From NCBI RefSeq assembly GCF_026344135.1, contig NZ_JAPKNA010000006.1, positions 212,736 through 276,735 of the forward strand: a stretch of 64,000 nucleotides of DNA. The letters are read 5' to 3'. This document shows, piece by piece, positions 1 through 8,363 of this stretch. Every line of letters begins with the position of its first letter. Position 1 is the stretch's first letter. This DNA is from Alcaligenes parafaecalis. Its GTDB lineage: Bacteria; Pseudomonadota; Gammaproteobacteria; Burkholderiales; Burkholderiaceae_B. The notes under the pieces are model-generated. The model was not told where the DNA came from, did not search any database, and saw nothing but the letters and a program-made list of their open reading frames with translations. Both the position numbers and the translations under genes were made by a program.

Positions 1-2
1 GC

Positions 3-3000
3 CATCGTCTGAAATCCGATTTCGCCGTGACGGTGGCCTATATCCACGAACAGGAACGATTTTTGGCGCAGCTCAAGGCTGATGCTGCCAAACTGCAGGC
101 CGGGCCAGAGCCGGAACCACCGCCGGTAGAAAGCGGCCGCTCCGTGAATATCTGGCGGCCCACCGCCAGCGTCTCCTTTTCCATGATTTGCGAGCAGCAC
201 TGCCGCGCCCCCAAAGAGGCCTACGGAACCTTGGGGGCCGATCTGGCCGACAGCTTTGCGTCCTTTTGGGCCAGATCCTACTTCCCGTCCGGCTACTTGT
301 TCCTGTTCCATCCCGACATGGAGGACAGCCTGAGCATTCCGGAGCTGGAATCCTCCCGCACGGATACGGTCTTGCCCATTGCGTCGCACAAGGAAGCACG
401 TGAACATATTCAACCGTCAAGCACTCCCTTATCCGGCCCGCAGCCGGTGAAATGGGTTTCCTTGCCCGAGCACCCTTTGCATATGCTGGGCATCATCCCG
501 ATTGCCTTGCCCGGCCTGCCCGTACCGGGTGCAGACCCTGCCCGATTCCAGGCCATGAGTCTGTTTGACAAGGGCAGGTTGCGGGAATTTTTCAATCAGT
601 CCGAAGCACCTGTCGGCTATCGGTTCTGGCTGCACCATACCCAGCAGGGATTGCTGATCGGTAAAAACGACTCCCCTGATTTGCAGCACGATGGTTTTAG
701 CATCAGTTGGCGGGGCCTGGCCTTTCAAATGAGCGATCCCTCCGGTACCTGGACAGGGCGCTACCTGATCAGCCCCAGTCAGTTGCTGAACAGCACGTGG
801 GTGCCCCTGGGCACGGTCGCATTTTTATTGTTGAGTTTGCTGGGCGGCATGGCTTATGCCCGCTGGTACGGGCGCCGTGTGGTGGAACCAGCACGTCAGG
901 CCCAACGTGCGCTGCTGGAGAGCCGGGACTTCAACCGCAGCATTATTGCTACTTCGCCGGTAGCCCTGTGCGTGATCAACAAAGAAAGGCGACAGATTAT
1001 TTTTGGCAATGCCCAGGCCCTGGAATGGCTGGGGCTGGATGCGGGGGATGTAGTACCTGAACAGGCACCCCTGGCCTTAGCCCTGAACGCCTTGCAGCAA
1101 CAGGGAGCGCAGGCCACCGAAGGCAAAGTAGATTTAGCAGATGGACGCAGCCTGCATTTGGCCTGCGCACCCAGCCGCTATCATGAGCAGGACGTTCTGC
1201 TGTGTGTGTTGATGGACCTGACGGCACAAGAAGAAATCCAGCGTGAACTGCAACGCGCGCGCGCGGCCGCCGATGAAGCCAGTACGGCCAAGTCCGCTTT
1301 CCTGGCCACGATGAGTCATGAGATTCGCACGCCCCTGTACGGAGTTTTGGGCTCCCTGGAGTTGCTGTCCATGACCGAATTAAATAGCCAGCAACATCAA
1401 CAGGTAGACCGAATTCAAGGTGCCTCGCGCCAGTTGTTGCAGATCATCAGTGACATTCTGGATATCAGCCGGATTGAGGCGGGCCAGACCCATGTGCAAT
1501 CTGTGCCCCTGGACCCGGTTGCTTTAGTACAGGATTGCACCGCCACCTATACCGCCATGGCCCAGCAAAAAAACCTGCTGCTGTTTTGCCGTGTAGACCC
1601 GGATGTACCCCCTTGCGTCTTAGGCGATCCACTACACATACGTCAGATCCTGAGCAATCTGATCAGCAATGCCATCAAGTTCACCCAGGCCGGCCACATT
1701 ATTGTGCGATTGCGTCTTGAGCAAATTGCCCAAGGCAAAGCCCAATTAATGTTTCAGGTGGCTGACAGTGGTGTGGGCATTGAGCACGAACGACAGGACA
1801 AACTGTTTACCCCCTTTTATGTCGCCCATGCGGGCGAGCACACCATACGCGGAGCTGGCTTGGGCCTGTCCATCTGTGCCCGTCTGGCCGAACTGATGAA
1901 CAGTCAGATTCAGTTAACCAGTGAGCCAGGACTGGGCAGCAGTTTCTCCTTTACGCTGAACCTGGACATAGAGCCAAAAGCGATCGAAACCCGCCCTGCC
2001 CCAAACCTGCATGGCATGAAGCTGCATGTGCGAACACCCCATGCCGAATTGTCCGAGTCGATCTGCAATTGGCTCATCCGCTGGAATGCCCAGGCACAAG
2101 CCCTGCTGCCCAACAATTCCCTGACAGGACAGGCCGAGGAGATCTTGCTGGATGTGATGATGCCCGGCAGCAAGCCGGTGCCTCATTGGCTCGGCCCCTA
2201 CGTCAGTGTCTCGGCACGCGATGGCAGTAGCACCTTGCCCGAGGCGGATGGCACCAGTCCCGAAAGCATCGCCCTCTCCCTGGAGCACTGGCAGGCACAA
2301 CAACACACCACGCCTGCTCAGATCATGGAGTCCGCGCCACCCGCCAAAGCAGCGATCAAGCCCCCCAGTCGCCCTGGCCTGCATGTGCTGGTCGCAGAAG
2401 ACAACCCGCTCAATCAGGCGACCTTGCGTGAACAGTTGGAACGTTTGGGATACCAGGTGACCCTGGCTCAAGATGGCGAAGAAGCCTTGAGTCTTTGGGA
2501 TGGCAACATCCATGATCTGCTGCTGACAGACGTCAATATGCCCAACATGACGGGCTACGAGTTGGCCCGACGTCTGCGTGCTCAAGGCATGAATGCACCC
2601 ATCATTGGTATTACCGCCAACGCCATGCGCGACGAAGCCCAGCGCTGTACGCAGAGCGGCATGAATGCATGCCTGGTCAAGCCCATGAATCTGGCCACCC
2701 TGAGCAGTCTGCTGGAATCGTTAGCCCGCTCACCTGTGCCCAAACGCTACCGGGAGATTTTCCGCAGCACCATGAGCAAGGATTTACAGACTCTGGAACA
2801 AGCCCTGCAAGAGCAAAATGCGGCGCAAAGCCAGGCCGTCTTGCATCGTATGGCTGGAGCACTGGTGGTAATGGGTCTGCATGAAATCGCTGACAGAGTG
2901 AAAGAACTGGAACAGAATTTCAGGCAAAATACTCAACAAACTGAAACACAAGTTCATACAGCCGCTGCCGTGTGCCAAGCACTACGCGAGTTGATTGAAC

Positions 3001-3008
3001 AAGTCTAG
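3..3008 (+). CDS. Hybrid sensor histidine kinase (RcsC/BvgS type), 5' end outside the window
   Basis: Inner-membrane tripartite phosphorelay sensor. The frame is open to the left edge, so the GTG at 27 is probably not the true start and the first membrane segment lies outside the window. Visible in order: a sensor region, a membrane segment near 800-860 (a Leu/Gly/Ala run followed by RWYGRR), a PAS-like region about 920-1240, HisKA with MSHEIRTP near 1310, HATPase_c with N-box NLISNAIKF near 1655 and G-boxes DSGVGI and GAGLGLS at 1765-1870, a receiver domain from about 2385 with acceptor Asp in LLTDVNMP and Lys in LVKPM, and a C-terminal HPt-like helix bundle with LHRMAGAL near 2841. The adjacent RcsB-like regulator, whose start lies 22 nt after this stop, is the obvious partner. 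The signal is unknown. Confidence 0.9.
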   Translation, partial: HRLKSDFAVTVAYIHEQERFLAQLKADAAKLQAGPEPEPPPVESGRSVNIWRPTASVSFSMICEQHCRAPKEAYGTLGADLADSFASFWARSYFPSGYLFLFHPDMEDSLSIPELESSRTDTVLPIASHKEAREHIQPSSTPLSGPQPVKWVSLPEHPLHMLGIIPIALPGLPVPGADPARFQAMSLFDKGRLREFFNQSEAPVGYRFWLHHTQQGLLIGKNDSPDLQHDGFSISWRGLAFQMSDPSGTWTGRYLISPSQLLNSTWVPLGTVAFLLLSLLGGMAYARWYGRRVVEPARQAQRALLESRDFNRSIIATSPVALCVINKERRQIIFGNAQALEWLGLDAGDVVPEQAPLALALNALQQQGAQATEGKVDLADGRSLHLACAPSRYHEQDVLLCVLMDLTAQEEIQRELQRARAAADEASTAKSAFLATMSHEIRTPLYGVLGSLELLSMTELNSQQHQQVDRIQGASRQLLQIISDILDISRIEAGQTHVQSVPLDPVALVQDCTATYTAMAQQKNLLLFCRVDPDVPPCVLGDPLHIRQILSNLISNAIKFTQAGHIIVRLRLEQIAQGKAQLMFQVADSGVGIEHERQDKLFTPFYVAHAGEHTIRGAGLGLSICARLAELMNSQIQLTSEPGLGSSFSFTLNLDIEPKAIETRPAPNLHGMKLHVRTPHAELSESICNWLIRWNAQAQALLPNNSLTGQAEEILLDVMMPGSKPVPHWLGPYVSVSARDGSSTLPEADGTSPESIALSLEHWQAQQHTTPAQIMESAPPAKAAIKPPSRPGLHVLVAEDNPLNQATLREQLERLGYQVTLAQDGEEALSLWDGNIHDLLLTDVNMPNMTGYELARRLRAQGMNAPIIGITANAMRDEAQRCTQSGMNACLVKPMNLATLSSLLESLARSPVPKRYREIFRSTMSKDLQTLEQALQEQNAAQSQAVLHRMAGALVVMGLHEIADRVKELEQNFRQNTQQTETQVHTAAAVCQALRELIEQV

Positions 3009-3030
3009 CAAAACAGGCAAGGAAACCCGA

Positions 3031-3690
3031 ATGCCCGCCATTCAGAAACTGCGCGTCATCATTGCAGACGATCACCCATTGATCTTGATGGGGATACGCG
3101 AGCTGCTGAGCCGCGATATCAACCTGAGCGTTGAAGCCGTAGCAGCCAGCCCCTCGGGGCTGGTCGAGCACCTGCAGAAAAACCAGGCCGATACCATCAT
3201 TACCGATTACTCCATGCCCGGCGACGAGCAGTATGGCGACGGGATGCGCTTCATTTCTTATCTACGGCGCCACTTCCCCGACGTCAAACTGATTGTGCTG
3301 ACCATGGTGTCCAACCCCATGATTATTTCTTCTTTGTACGATGCTGGCGTACAAGGAGTTGTCCTTAAACAGGACGAGCTCTCTGAAGTTCTGGTCGCCC
3401 TGCACTTGTTGCGTCAAGGCGTAAAGTACTACCCGGCCAATTTCAAGCAGGATACCCCAAAAGACGTGCTGTCCAGCTCGGTACAGGAACGTCTGAAATC
3501 CCTGAGCCCCCGAGAATTTGAGGTCCTGCGCCTGTTTGCCATGGGGGACTCCATCAGCGCCATTGCCGAGCAATTGAACCGCAGCATCAAAACCATCAGT
3601 GCACAAAAAGCATCGGCCATGCGCAAGCTCAATGTGCATAACAACCAGGACCTGATTGCGTTCTGTACCCAGAACAATCTGTTCTCCTGA
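3031..3690 (+). CDS. LuxR/FixJ-family response regulator, RcsB-like
   Basis: DNA-binding response regulator expected to receive phosphate from the upstream hybrid kinase. The receiver domain has the acidic pair in IIADDHP, acceptor Asp in TDYSMPGD and Lys in VLKQDE. The C-terminal LuxR helix-turn-helix reads LSPREFEVLRLFAMG ... LNRSIKTISAQK. Extended identity to RcsB (DYSMPGD, YGDG, RRHFPDVKLIVLTM, NRSIKTIS) makes RcsB a better comparison than BvgA. An ATG at 2995 overlaps the kinase gene, but the ATG at 3031 is preceded by AAGGAA at good spacing and starts directly before the receiver domain, so it is preferred. Ends 33 bp before the convergent EAL gene. Confidence 0.9.
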   Translation: MPAIQKLRVIIADDHPLILMGIRELLSRDINLSVEAVAASPSGLVEHLQKNQADTIITDYSMPGDEQYGDGMRFISYLRRHFPDVKLIVLTMVSNPMIISSLYDAGVQGVVLKQDELSEVLVALHLLRQGVKYYPANFKQDTPKDVLSSSVQERLKSLSPREFEVLRLFAMGDSISAIAEQLNRSIKTISAQKASAMRKLNVHNNQDLIAFCTQNNLFS

Positions 3691-3722
3691 ATACGCACAA
3701 GGCACAGCCGGGCATGCTTGAT

Positions 3723-4721
3723 TCATGTCGCCCAACGCTGACGCATCCACATATCCAGCTCAAAGGCTGGAGTGGGTTTGGCGAACAGATAGCCTTGGGC
3801 ATAATCACAGCCCATTTGTCGTAAGCAATCCAGATCCTCCTGCTGCTCTACTCCTTCAGCGGTAACTCGCAGGCCACGCTCCTTGGCCACCCGGATCCAG
3901 CCGTGCACCTGTTCGATCTGTTCGCGACTGTGCGCCAAGCCATTCACACTTTGCCGGTCCAGTTTGAGCTCTGAAAACGGGGTTGACATCAAACGTTCCA
4001 TTGAGCTGTGGGCCACCCCGGCATCATCTTGCGCCAGCCCAAAGCCCATCGCCACCAGGCGTGAAGCCCCTAAAAACAAGGCGCAAGGCGTCCGGGTGTT
4101 GGAGTCTTCCAGCAACTCCAACGTAATCTGGCTGGCCTGCCCCTGCTGTTCCTGTACACAGGCCATCAAACGATCTGGCAGGCTGACATCATCGAGCAAA
4201 TGAGTGGGCAGATTCACTGCAACAGGCACCGCCAAACCCTGACGACGCCAATAGGCCTGCAAACCTATTACCTCTTGCAGCATATGCAAGAGCAAAGCCT
4301 CATCCAGGCCATGCTCACTGAACCAGGGCAAAAACACATCGGGTGACAAGACACCCCATTGAGGGTGACGCCAGCGCGCCAGGGCCTCCAACGCAACCAA
4401 CTGTTGGGAATGCACCGAGACCTTGGGCTGCAGCCACGCCTGAACCTGCTCCTTTCGCAAGGCATCGAGCAAAACGGCCCGCGTAATCAACATCCCACCC
4501 TGTTCAGCCTGAGCGCACACGCTACGGCCCGAAAAGCCGTAAGGCCGGACTATGCGGCTGCTCAAGGCCTTGCTGTCTACCGGTGTTGCGCTTGTATTGG
4601 CAGAACGCCCGACAGCAGGGACAATGCGCCGTGGCATCCACAAGCCGGACTCCGAGCGAAGCTGACCAAGCAAGTTCATCACCATCGTAGGTGGCATGTG
4701 AGAAGTGGATGGTGCGAACAT
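3723..4721 (-). CDS. EAL-domain protein (c-di-GMP phosphodiesterase-like)
   Basis: Likely cytoplasmic c-di-GMP phosphodiesterase or c-di-GMP-responsive effector. The first 75 or so residues are not recognised. The EAL domain then shows EALARWRHP, the Asn in VAVNLP, the Glu in ITLELLED, an aspartate pair in QDDAG (usually DDFG), the Lys in ELKLDR, TAEGVE and QGYLFAKP, so most metal and catalytic positions survive and activity is plausible. It is convergent with the RcsB-like regulator. In Bordetella the EAL gene bvgR sits next to bvgAS; the arrangement here is similar in outline, but orthology is not claimed. Confidence 0.8.
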   Translation of the reverse strand: MFAPSTSHMPPTMVMNLLGQLRSESGLWMPRRIVPAVGRSANTSATPVDSKALSSRIVRPYGFSGRSVCAQAEQGGMLITRAVLLDALRKEQVQAWLQPKVSVHSQQLVALEALARWRHPQWGVLSPDVFLPWFSEHGLDEALLLHMLQEVIGLQAYWRRQGLAVPVAVNLPTHLLDDVSLPDRLMACVQEQQGQASQITLELLEDSNTRTPCALFLGASRLVAMGFGLAQDDAGVAHSSMERLMSTPFSELKLDRQSVNGLAHSREQIEQVHGWIRVAKERGLRVTAEGVEQQEDLDCLRQMGCDYAQGYLFAKPTPAFELDMWMRQRWAT

Positions 4722-4881
4722 GAATGTCCCCGGCTAACAATGAACAGACTGGAAGTTCCAGGCCAGAACCGATAACTGAGATCGTAAAATTTTCTGCGGG
4801 CTACTGGCCTAGGAATAGTCTGAAAACCCCAGCCCTTGCCAGTACGGCCCGCTCTTTGTATGAACGGATGCCATCCCAGGC

Positions 4882-6000
4882 CTAGTCATACATGAAAGTG
4901 ACCACGGCCTCGGCCTGCAAACTGCCTGGTGTCACCGTGCCGCTTTGCACATTGGGCAATTGCACGTACTGGGCGGTGATAGGCAAATGCATATCAGATA
5001 AAGAGCTGCTTGTTGGCCCTTCCACAACAGGAGGCCGGTCCGGCAAAGTGGAACCTACAGGCGCAGGACCAAACCCGATTGGCTGCTGGCTATCCCGGTG
5101 ATACAGACGCACACCAACCGACGGATGTGAAGAACGCAAATAACTCTTGGGCTCCGAACTGGCACGAGTATCGGTAAAAAAGGCCTTGATTGTGGTGCCT
5201 GCCGGACAACCGCGGCCTACCAGTTCAAACTTCTGTTCAGCGATCCTCCCCTCGCTGCGACTGCTGCCATACGCGGCCAACTGCGAGAGGGTGATGGGTG
5301 GCATGGACACCACCCGGTTCAGGTCCGCCGACGAACAGGTAGGAGCTGGAGGTTTGGGCATTTCCGGGATTCCCCCCCCATTAACCAAGGGAGTCAGCAA
5401 ATCAAGCATTCCATTCTTGCAAATTGTCTTCCCACCGTTTTCACCTATCCGAGAAACAACAGCACGAATGGCCTGCTCATTGCTGACCACCAGTTTTCCA
5501 CCTTTATATTTTTCCGCATCGATCACCACAATTTCGTATTTGAAATAATAAGTAATCGTATAGCTTCTGGGGCCTTCTCCAATCAACATCCCCCCCATAT
5601 AAGGAACAGAAACCGGGGTTCCGTTAGGACGGACAGAAGAGGCAGTAAAAGCGTAAATACTATGAAATCCATTCCAGGAAACTCGTACTCCCACACCTGG
5701 TGTTTTGGGCATGGGAATAGCGTTATAGGGGTGAGCACGACCATTCACCCCCCCTGCATCCACACTGGCTTTTCGCTCGTGTGGCGAATAAAAGAATGTC
5801 GAGTTTGTCAATGCCGAGGCTATTATCTGACCGTTAGAGAACCCATTTCCATAAGGCTCTACTTTCCAGTCATATAAATTCAAACCCGTATTTCTTAGGC
5901 AATCCTCATTAACCTGAGCAATAACATTCACGGCAAAGCAGGGGAAAAAAATGGCCACCAGCATTGAACACAACTTACTTTTGCGCTTTTTATTTCTCAT
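4882..6000 (-). CDS. Secreted fimbrial-type protein (minor subunit or tip adhesin-like)
   Basis: A 372-residue secreted protein with a basic N-terminus, hydrophobic core and AQV cleavage-like site near residue 29. The N-terminal two thirds are not recognised. The C-terminal part resembles a type 1 fimbrial pilin domain: paired Cys, a GVRLYHRD stretch, and a closing AEAVVTFMYD strand of the kind donated to a chaperone. Two-domain fimbrial tip proteins have this architecture. No chaperone, usher or major pilin gene is nearby, so it is an orphan. Codon use is more AT-rich than in neighbouring genes, consistent with acquisition. The neighbouring kinase/regulator pair could control it, but only proximity supports that. 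Confidence 0.6.
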   Translation of the reverse strand: MRNKKRKSKLCSMLVAIFFPCFAVNVIAQVNEDCLRNTGLNLYDWKVEPYGNGFSNGQIIASALTNSTFFYSPHERKASVDAGGVNGRAHPYNAIPMPKTPGVGVRVSWNGFHSIYAFTASSVRPNGTPVSVPYMGGMLIGEGPRSYTITYYFKYEIVVIDAEKYKGGKLVVSNEQAIRAVVSRIGENGGKTICKNGMLDLLTPLVNGGGIPEMPKPPAPTCSSADLNRVVSMPPITLSQLAAYGSSRSEGRIAEQKFELVGRGCPAGTTIKAFFTDTRASSEPKSYLRSSHPSVGVRLYHRDSQQPIGFGPAPVGSTLPDRPPVVEGPTSSSLSDMHLPITAQYVQLPNVQSGTVTPGSLQAEAVVTFMYD

Positions 6001-6402
6001 GGGATTGCCTTTTTTTAAATAGGTATGTAAAAAGACCCAGATACAATTTCACCAACTCATACCCCAACAAACCATAAGACTATTCCGATAGTGCTTTTCA
6101 CCCACCGTCTAAACCTGTGACCCAAGCCGGCTCAAGAGCACAGTTTAGGGACAGGAAAGCTGCAAAATCGAGCTGTCTCTCCCGCCCCCGACGCCCTCTG
6201 GTAAACCCCAGTATGTTTAGGCATCAATATTTTGTAGATTGAAAAAGCAGACATCTGAGTCTGCTAAAACAGTTGTATGCGCTGCCAACGTTGCCAGTGA
6301 CATGCAGGCAATAAAGCCTCATTCCCTTTCACAAGGGGTGGGGCTTTTTTTGTGCGCGTCATTTGCGCATGCACGGTTTTGAAAACGATAAGGAGAGGAC
6401 AA
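6001..6402. other. Intergenic leader region before the amidase operon
   Basis: About 400 bases without a gene. It holds the start region of the minus-strand fimbrial-type gene and the leader of the amidase operon. Visible structures are a 7-bp inverted repeat AGCAGAC / GTCTGCT near 6246-6265 and a strong terminator hairpin at 6313-6351. No known riboswitch was recognised. Confidence 0.5.
6313..6351 (+). terminator. Strong intrinsic terminator upstream of the amidase operon
   Basis: AAGCCTCATTCCCTT pairs with AAGGGGTGGGGCTT around a TCAC loop, with a few G-T pairs and one bulge, followed by seven T. It ends about 50 bases before the ATG at 6403. No plus-strand gene precedes it closely, so it could be a leader attenuator for the amidase operon or end an unseen transcript. 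Confidence 0.65.
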
Positions 6403-6585
6403 ATGACTGTAAGTGTCAAAGACACCCTGGCTGCAAAAGGAATACACCCCAGTCCCGAACATCTGGCCAAGCTGGAGACCAAATGGCGCGAGATTCAAGC
6501 CATGAAGGGCAATCTGGAAGGTATTGCCATTGACGATGCCGACCTTGCCATCAAACACCTGGCCGGAGGGGATCACCATGAATAA
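6403..6585 (+). CDS. Small GatC/AtzG-like amidase partner subunit
   Basis: A 60-residue acidic helical protein beginning MTVSVKDTLAAKGIHPSPEHL. It precedes the amidase with an 8-bp overlap (its TAA lies inside ATGAATAA), which implies translational coupling. The start is fixed by AAGGAGAGG just upstream; an earlier in-frame start at 6352 would run through the leader. Small proteins of this size encoded directly before an amidase-signature enzyme are typical of AtzG with AtzE and of GatC with GatA, where they stabilise or complete the enzyme. The sequence is too short to assign further. Confidence 0.6.
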   Translation: MTVSVKDTLAAKGIHPSPEHLAKLETKWREIQAMKGNLEGIAIDDADLAIKHLAGGDHHE

Positions 6586-7990
6586 GGAATTGCTGGAACT
6601 AAGCGTCATTGAACTGGCGGACAAACTGCGCAACAAGGCTGTTTCCCCTGTCGAAGTGACCGACAATCTACTAGCCTACATCGACAAGTCGAACCCACAG
6701 ACCAACGCCTACATCTCCGTCACCGCCGAGCAGGCCAGAAACAGTGCCACGCAAGCCGAACAGGACATCATGGCCGGCAAGTACAAGGGCGTGTTCCATG
6801 GCGTGCCCCTGGCGCTGAAAGACAATATCTACTTTGCGAACGAGGTCACCACCATGGCCTCCAAGATTCACAAAGACTTTATCTCCAAGGACGACGCCAC
6901 CGTTGCCACCAAGCTGCGCGATGCCGGGGTGATCTTCACCGGCAAGCTGAACATGCACGAGTATGCCTGGGGCATCGACAACAACAACCCGCACTTTGGT
7001 GCCGTGCATAACCCCTGGAATCCCGACCGCGTCCCCGGCGGCTCCAGCGGTGGATCCGGCGCCGCCGTTGCCTCCCACAGCTCCTACAACACGCTGGGTA
7101 CTGACACGGCCGGTTCCATTCGCATCCCGTCGGCCGCTTGCGGCATCGTGGGCCTAAAACCCACGCACGGACGCGTCAGTAAATTTGGCGTCTACCCACT
7201 GGCCTGGACCCTGGACCACGTTGGCCCCATGTCCAAAACCGTAGCAGACGCAGCCGCGATGCTGGAAGTGATTGCCGGTTTTGATCCCCGCGACCCGACC
7301 TGCGCCAACGTCCCTGTCGGCTCCTACCTGAGCGCTCTGAACGGCAACGTCAAAGGTCTGCGCATCGGCATCATCGAAGACTACTTCTTCAAGAACGTCG
7401 ACTCCGGCATTGAAAAAGTCATCCGCGACCGCCTGGCCGACCTGGAAAAACAGGGCGCCAAGGTCATCCCCCTGAACGTGCCTGCCCTGCGCTACTCCGA
7501 ATGGGCCGAGTTGGCCGTCAGCCTGACCGAGGCGGCGACCATCCACCACCAGGACCTGATCAAACGCCCAGAAGACTTTGGCGGTGACATTCGCTTCCTG
7601 TTTGAACTGGGCGAACTGTTCAGCGGCATCGACTACCTGCAAGCCCAGCAAGTACGCCGCGCCCTCAAACAGCAATTTACCGGCACCTTCAGCGACGTAG
7701 ACGTCATCATCGCCCCCACCCTGCCTTGCCAGGTACCGGACATTGGCGTGGATACCGTCAACATCAATGGAAAAACACTGGACTTCATCGACGAAGGCAT
7801 CCGCTTTACCGGCCCCAGCAACCTGACCGGTCTGCCGGCCGTCACGGTGCCTGCCGGTATCGCCAACGGCATGCCCGTAGGCCTGCAAATCATCGGACCT
7901 GCCTTTGAAGAGGCACGCATTCTGAACGTGGCCTACGCCGTGGAATCGATGAAACCCCTGGCAGGACACCAACCCGCTCTGAAGCCTTAA
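6578..7990 (+). CDS. Amidase-signature hydrolase (GatA/AtzE-like)
   Basis: A 470-residue amidase-signature enzyme that hydrolyses an amide bond with a Ser-cisSer-Lys triad. The Lys lies in PLALKDNIYF near residue 77. The Gly/Ser-rich motif GGSSGGSGAAVA and the GTDTAGSIRIPSA nucleophile region follow, then GLKPTHGRVS. The ATG at 6578 has GGAGGGG upstream and is preferred over 6524, which lies inside the small partner gene. Length and sequence fit GatA, AtzE and related amidases; the substrate cannot be read. There is no GatB, so it is not an obvious tRNA amidotransferase. Two hairpins follow the stop. Confidence 0.85.
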   Translation: MNKELLELSVIELADKLRNKAVSPVEVTDNLLAYIDKSNPQTNAYISVTAEQARNSATQAEQDIMAGKYKGVFHGVPLALKDNIYFANEVTTMASKIHKDFISKDDATVATKLRDAGVIFTGKLNMHEYAWGIDNNNPHFGAVHNPWNPDRVPGGSSGGSGAAVASHSSYNTLGTDTAGSIRIPSAACGIVGLKPTHGRVSKFGVYPLAWTLDHVGPMSKTVADAAAMLEVIAGFDPRDPTCANVPVGSYLSALNGNVKGLRIGIIEDYFFKNVDSGIEKVIRDRLADLEKQGAKVIPLNVPALRYSEWAELAVSLTEAATIHHQDLIKRPEDFGGDIRFLFELGELFSGIDYLQAQQVRRALKQQFTGTFSDVDVIIAPTLPCQVPDIGVDTVNINGKTLDFIDEGIRFTGPSNLTGLPAVTVPAGIANGMPVGLQIIGPAFEEARILNVAYAVESMKPLAGHQPALKP

Positions 7991-7991
7991 G

Positions 7992-8039
7992 CCGACCCCG
8001 ACCCCACCTGTATGCATAGGCAAACGGGGCCGGTTTTTT
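7992..8039 (+). terminator. Intrinsic terminator of the amidase operon
   Basis: CCGACCCCG directly after the amidase stop pairs with CGGGGCCGG (one mismatch), followed by six T. Confidence 0.75.
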
Positions 8040-8044
8040 ACACC

Positions 8045-8085
8045 AACAAGCCAGAACGCCACACCGGCATTCTGGCTTGTTCTTT
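8045..8085 (+). terminator. Second hairpin, probable bidirectional terminator
   Basis: A perfect 12-bp stem, AACAAGCCAGAA at 8045-8056 with TTCTGGCTTGTT at 8070-8081, followed by a T-rich tail. It lies between the first terminator and the large structured repeat. Confidence 0.6.
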
Positions 8086-8098
8086 ATGTATTTCCCAA

Positions 8099-8329
8099 GC
8101 CCCTCAAGCCCGCCGCTCGGCCAATCGGCGGGTCAGAGTCATTGCCGCAGGCGAACCATTGCGCAGGGATGCAAGCGCCCTTCTGTTTGACGGGGACGCT
8201 TGTGGCTGGTCCGGGGGACCAGTCCCCCCCGGAGTTAAGGGCGCGCCCGGAGCAATGGTACGCCAAGGGCACCGGTGCGCAGCACCGGCAAGGGCTCAGC
8301 CGATTGGCCGAGCGGCGGGCTTGAGGGGC
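8099..8329 (+). repeat. Large structured repeat or candidate ncRNA, copy A
   Basis: A 231-base element bounded by a perfect 31-bp inverted repeat (8099-8129 with 8299-8329). Inside are nested helices: ACCATTGC 8155-8162 with GCAATGGT 8252-8259; GCGCCCTT 8175-8182 with AAGGGCGC 8237-8244; CTGGTCC 8206-8212 with GGACCAG 8216-8222 around a GGG loop; and CCGGTGC 8272-8278 with GCACCGG 8282-8288 around GCA. Copy B at 54993-55225 shares the unpaired blocks (GCCGCAGGCG, TGCAAGC, CTGTTTGA, GACGCTTGTGG, GCGCCCGGA, CAAGGGCACCG, TGCGCAGCA) but has different, still complementary stems. It lies between convergent genes. No protein motif was seen in it and I recognise no family. Confidence 0.8.
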
Positions 8330-8363
8330 GTCTTTGCAAAAAAACCCAGATACTGGCCAAGAA

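Noticed and set aside
6121..6402. Possible guanidine or other riboswitch before the amidase operon
   Set aside because: No ACGR loops or ykkC landmarks were found; only a terminator hairpin and a 7-bp repeat are present.
6578..7990. Amidase considered as the missing AmiE partner of amiSCR
   Set aside because: It is an amidase-signature (Ser-Ser-Lys) enzyme, not a nitrilase-family (Glu-Lys-Cys) amidase, and is 43 kb away.
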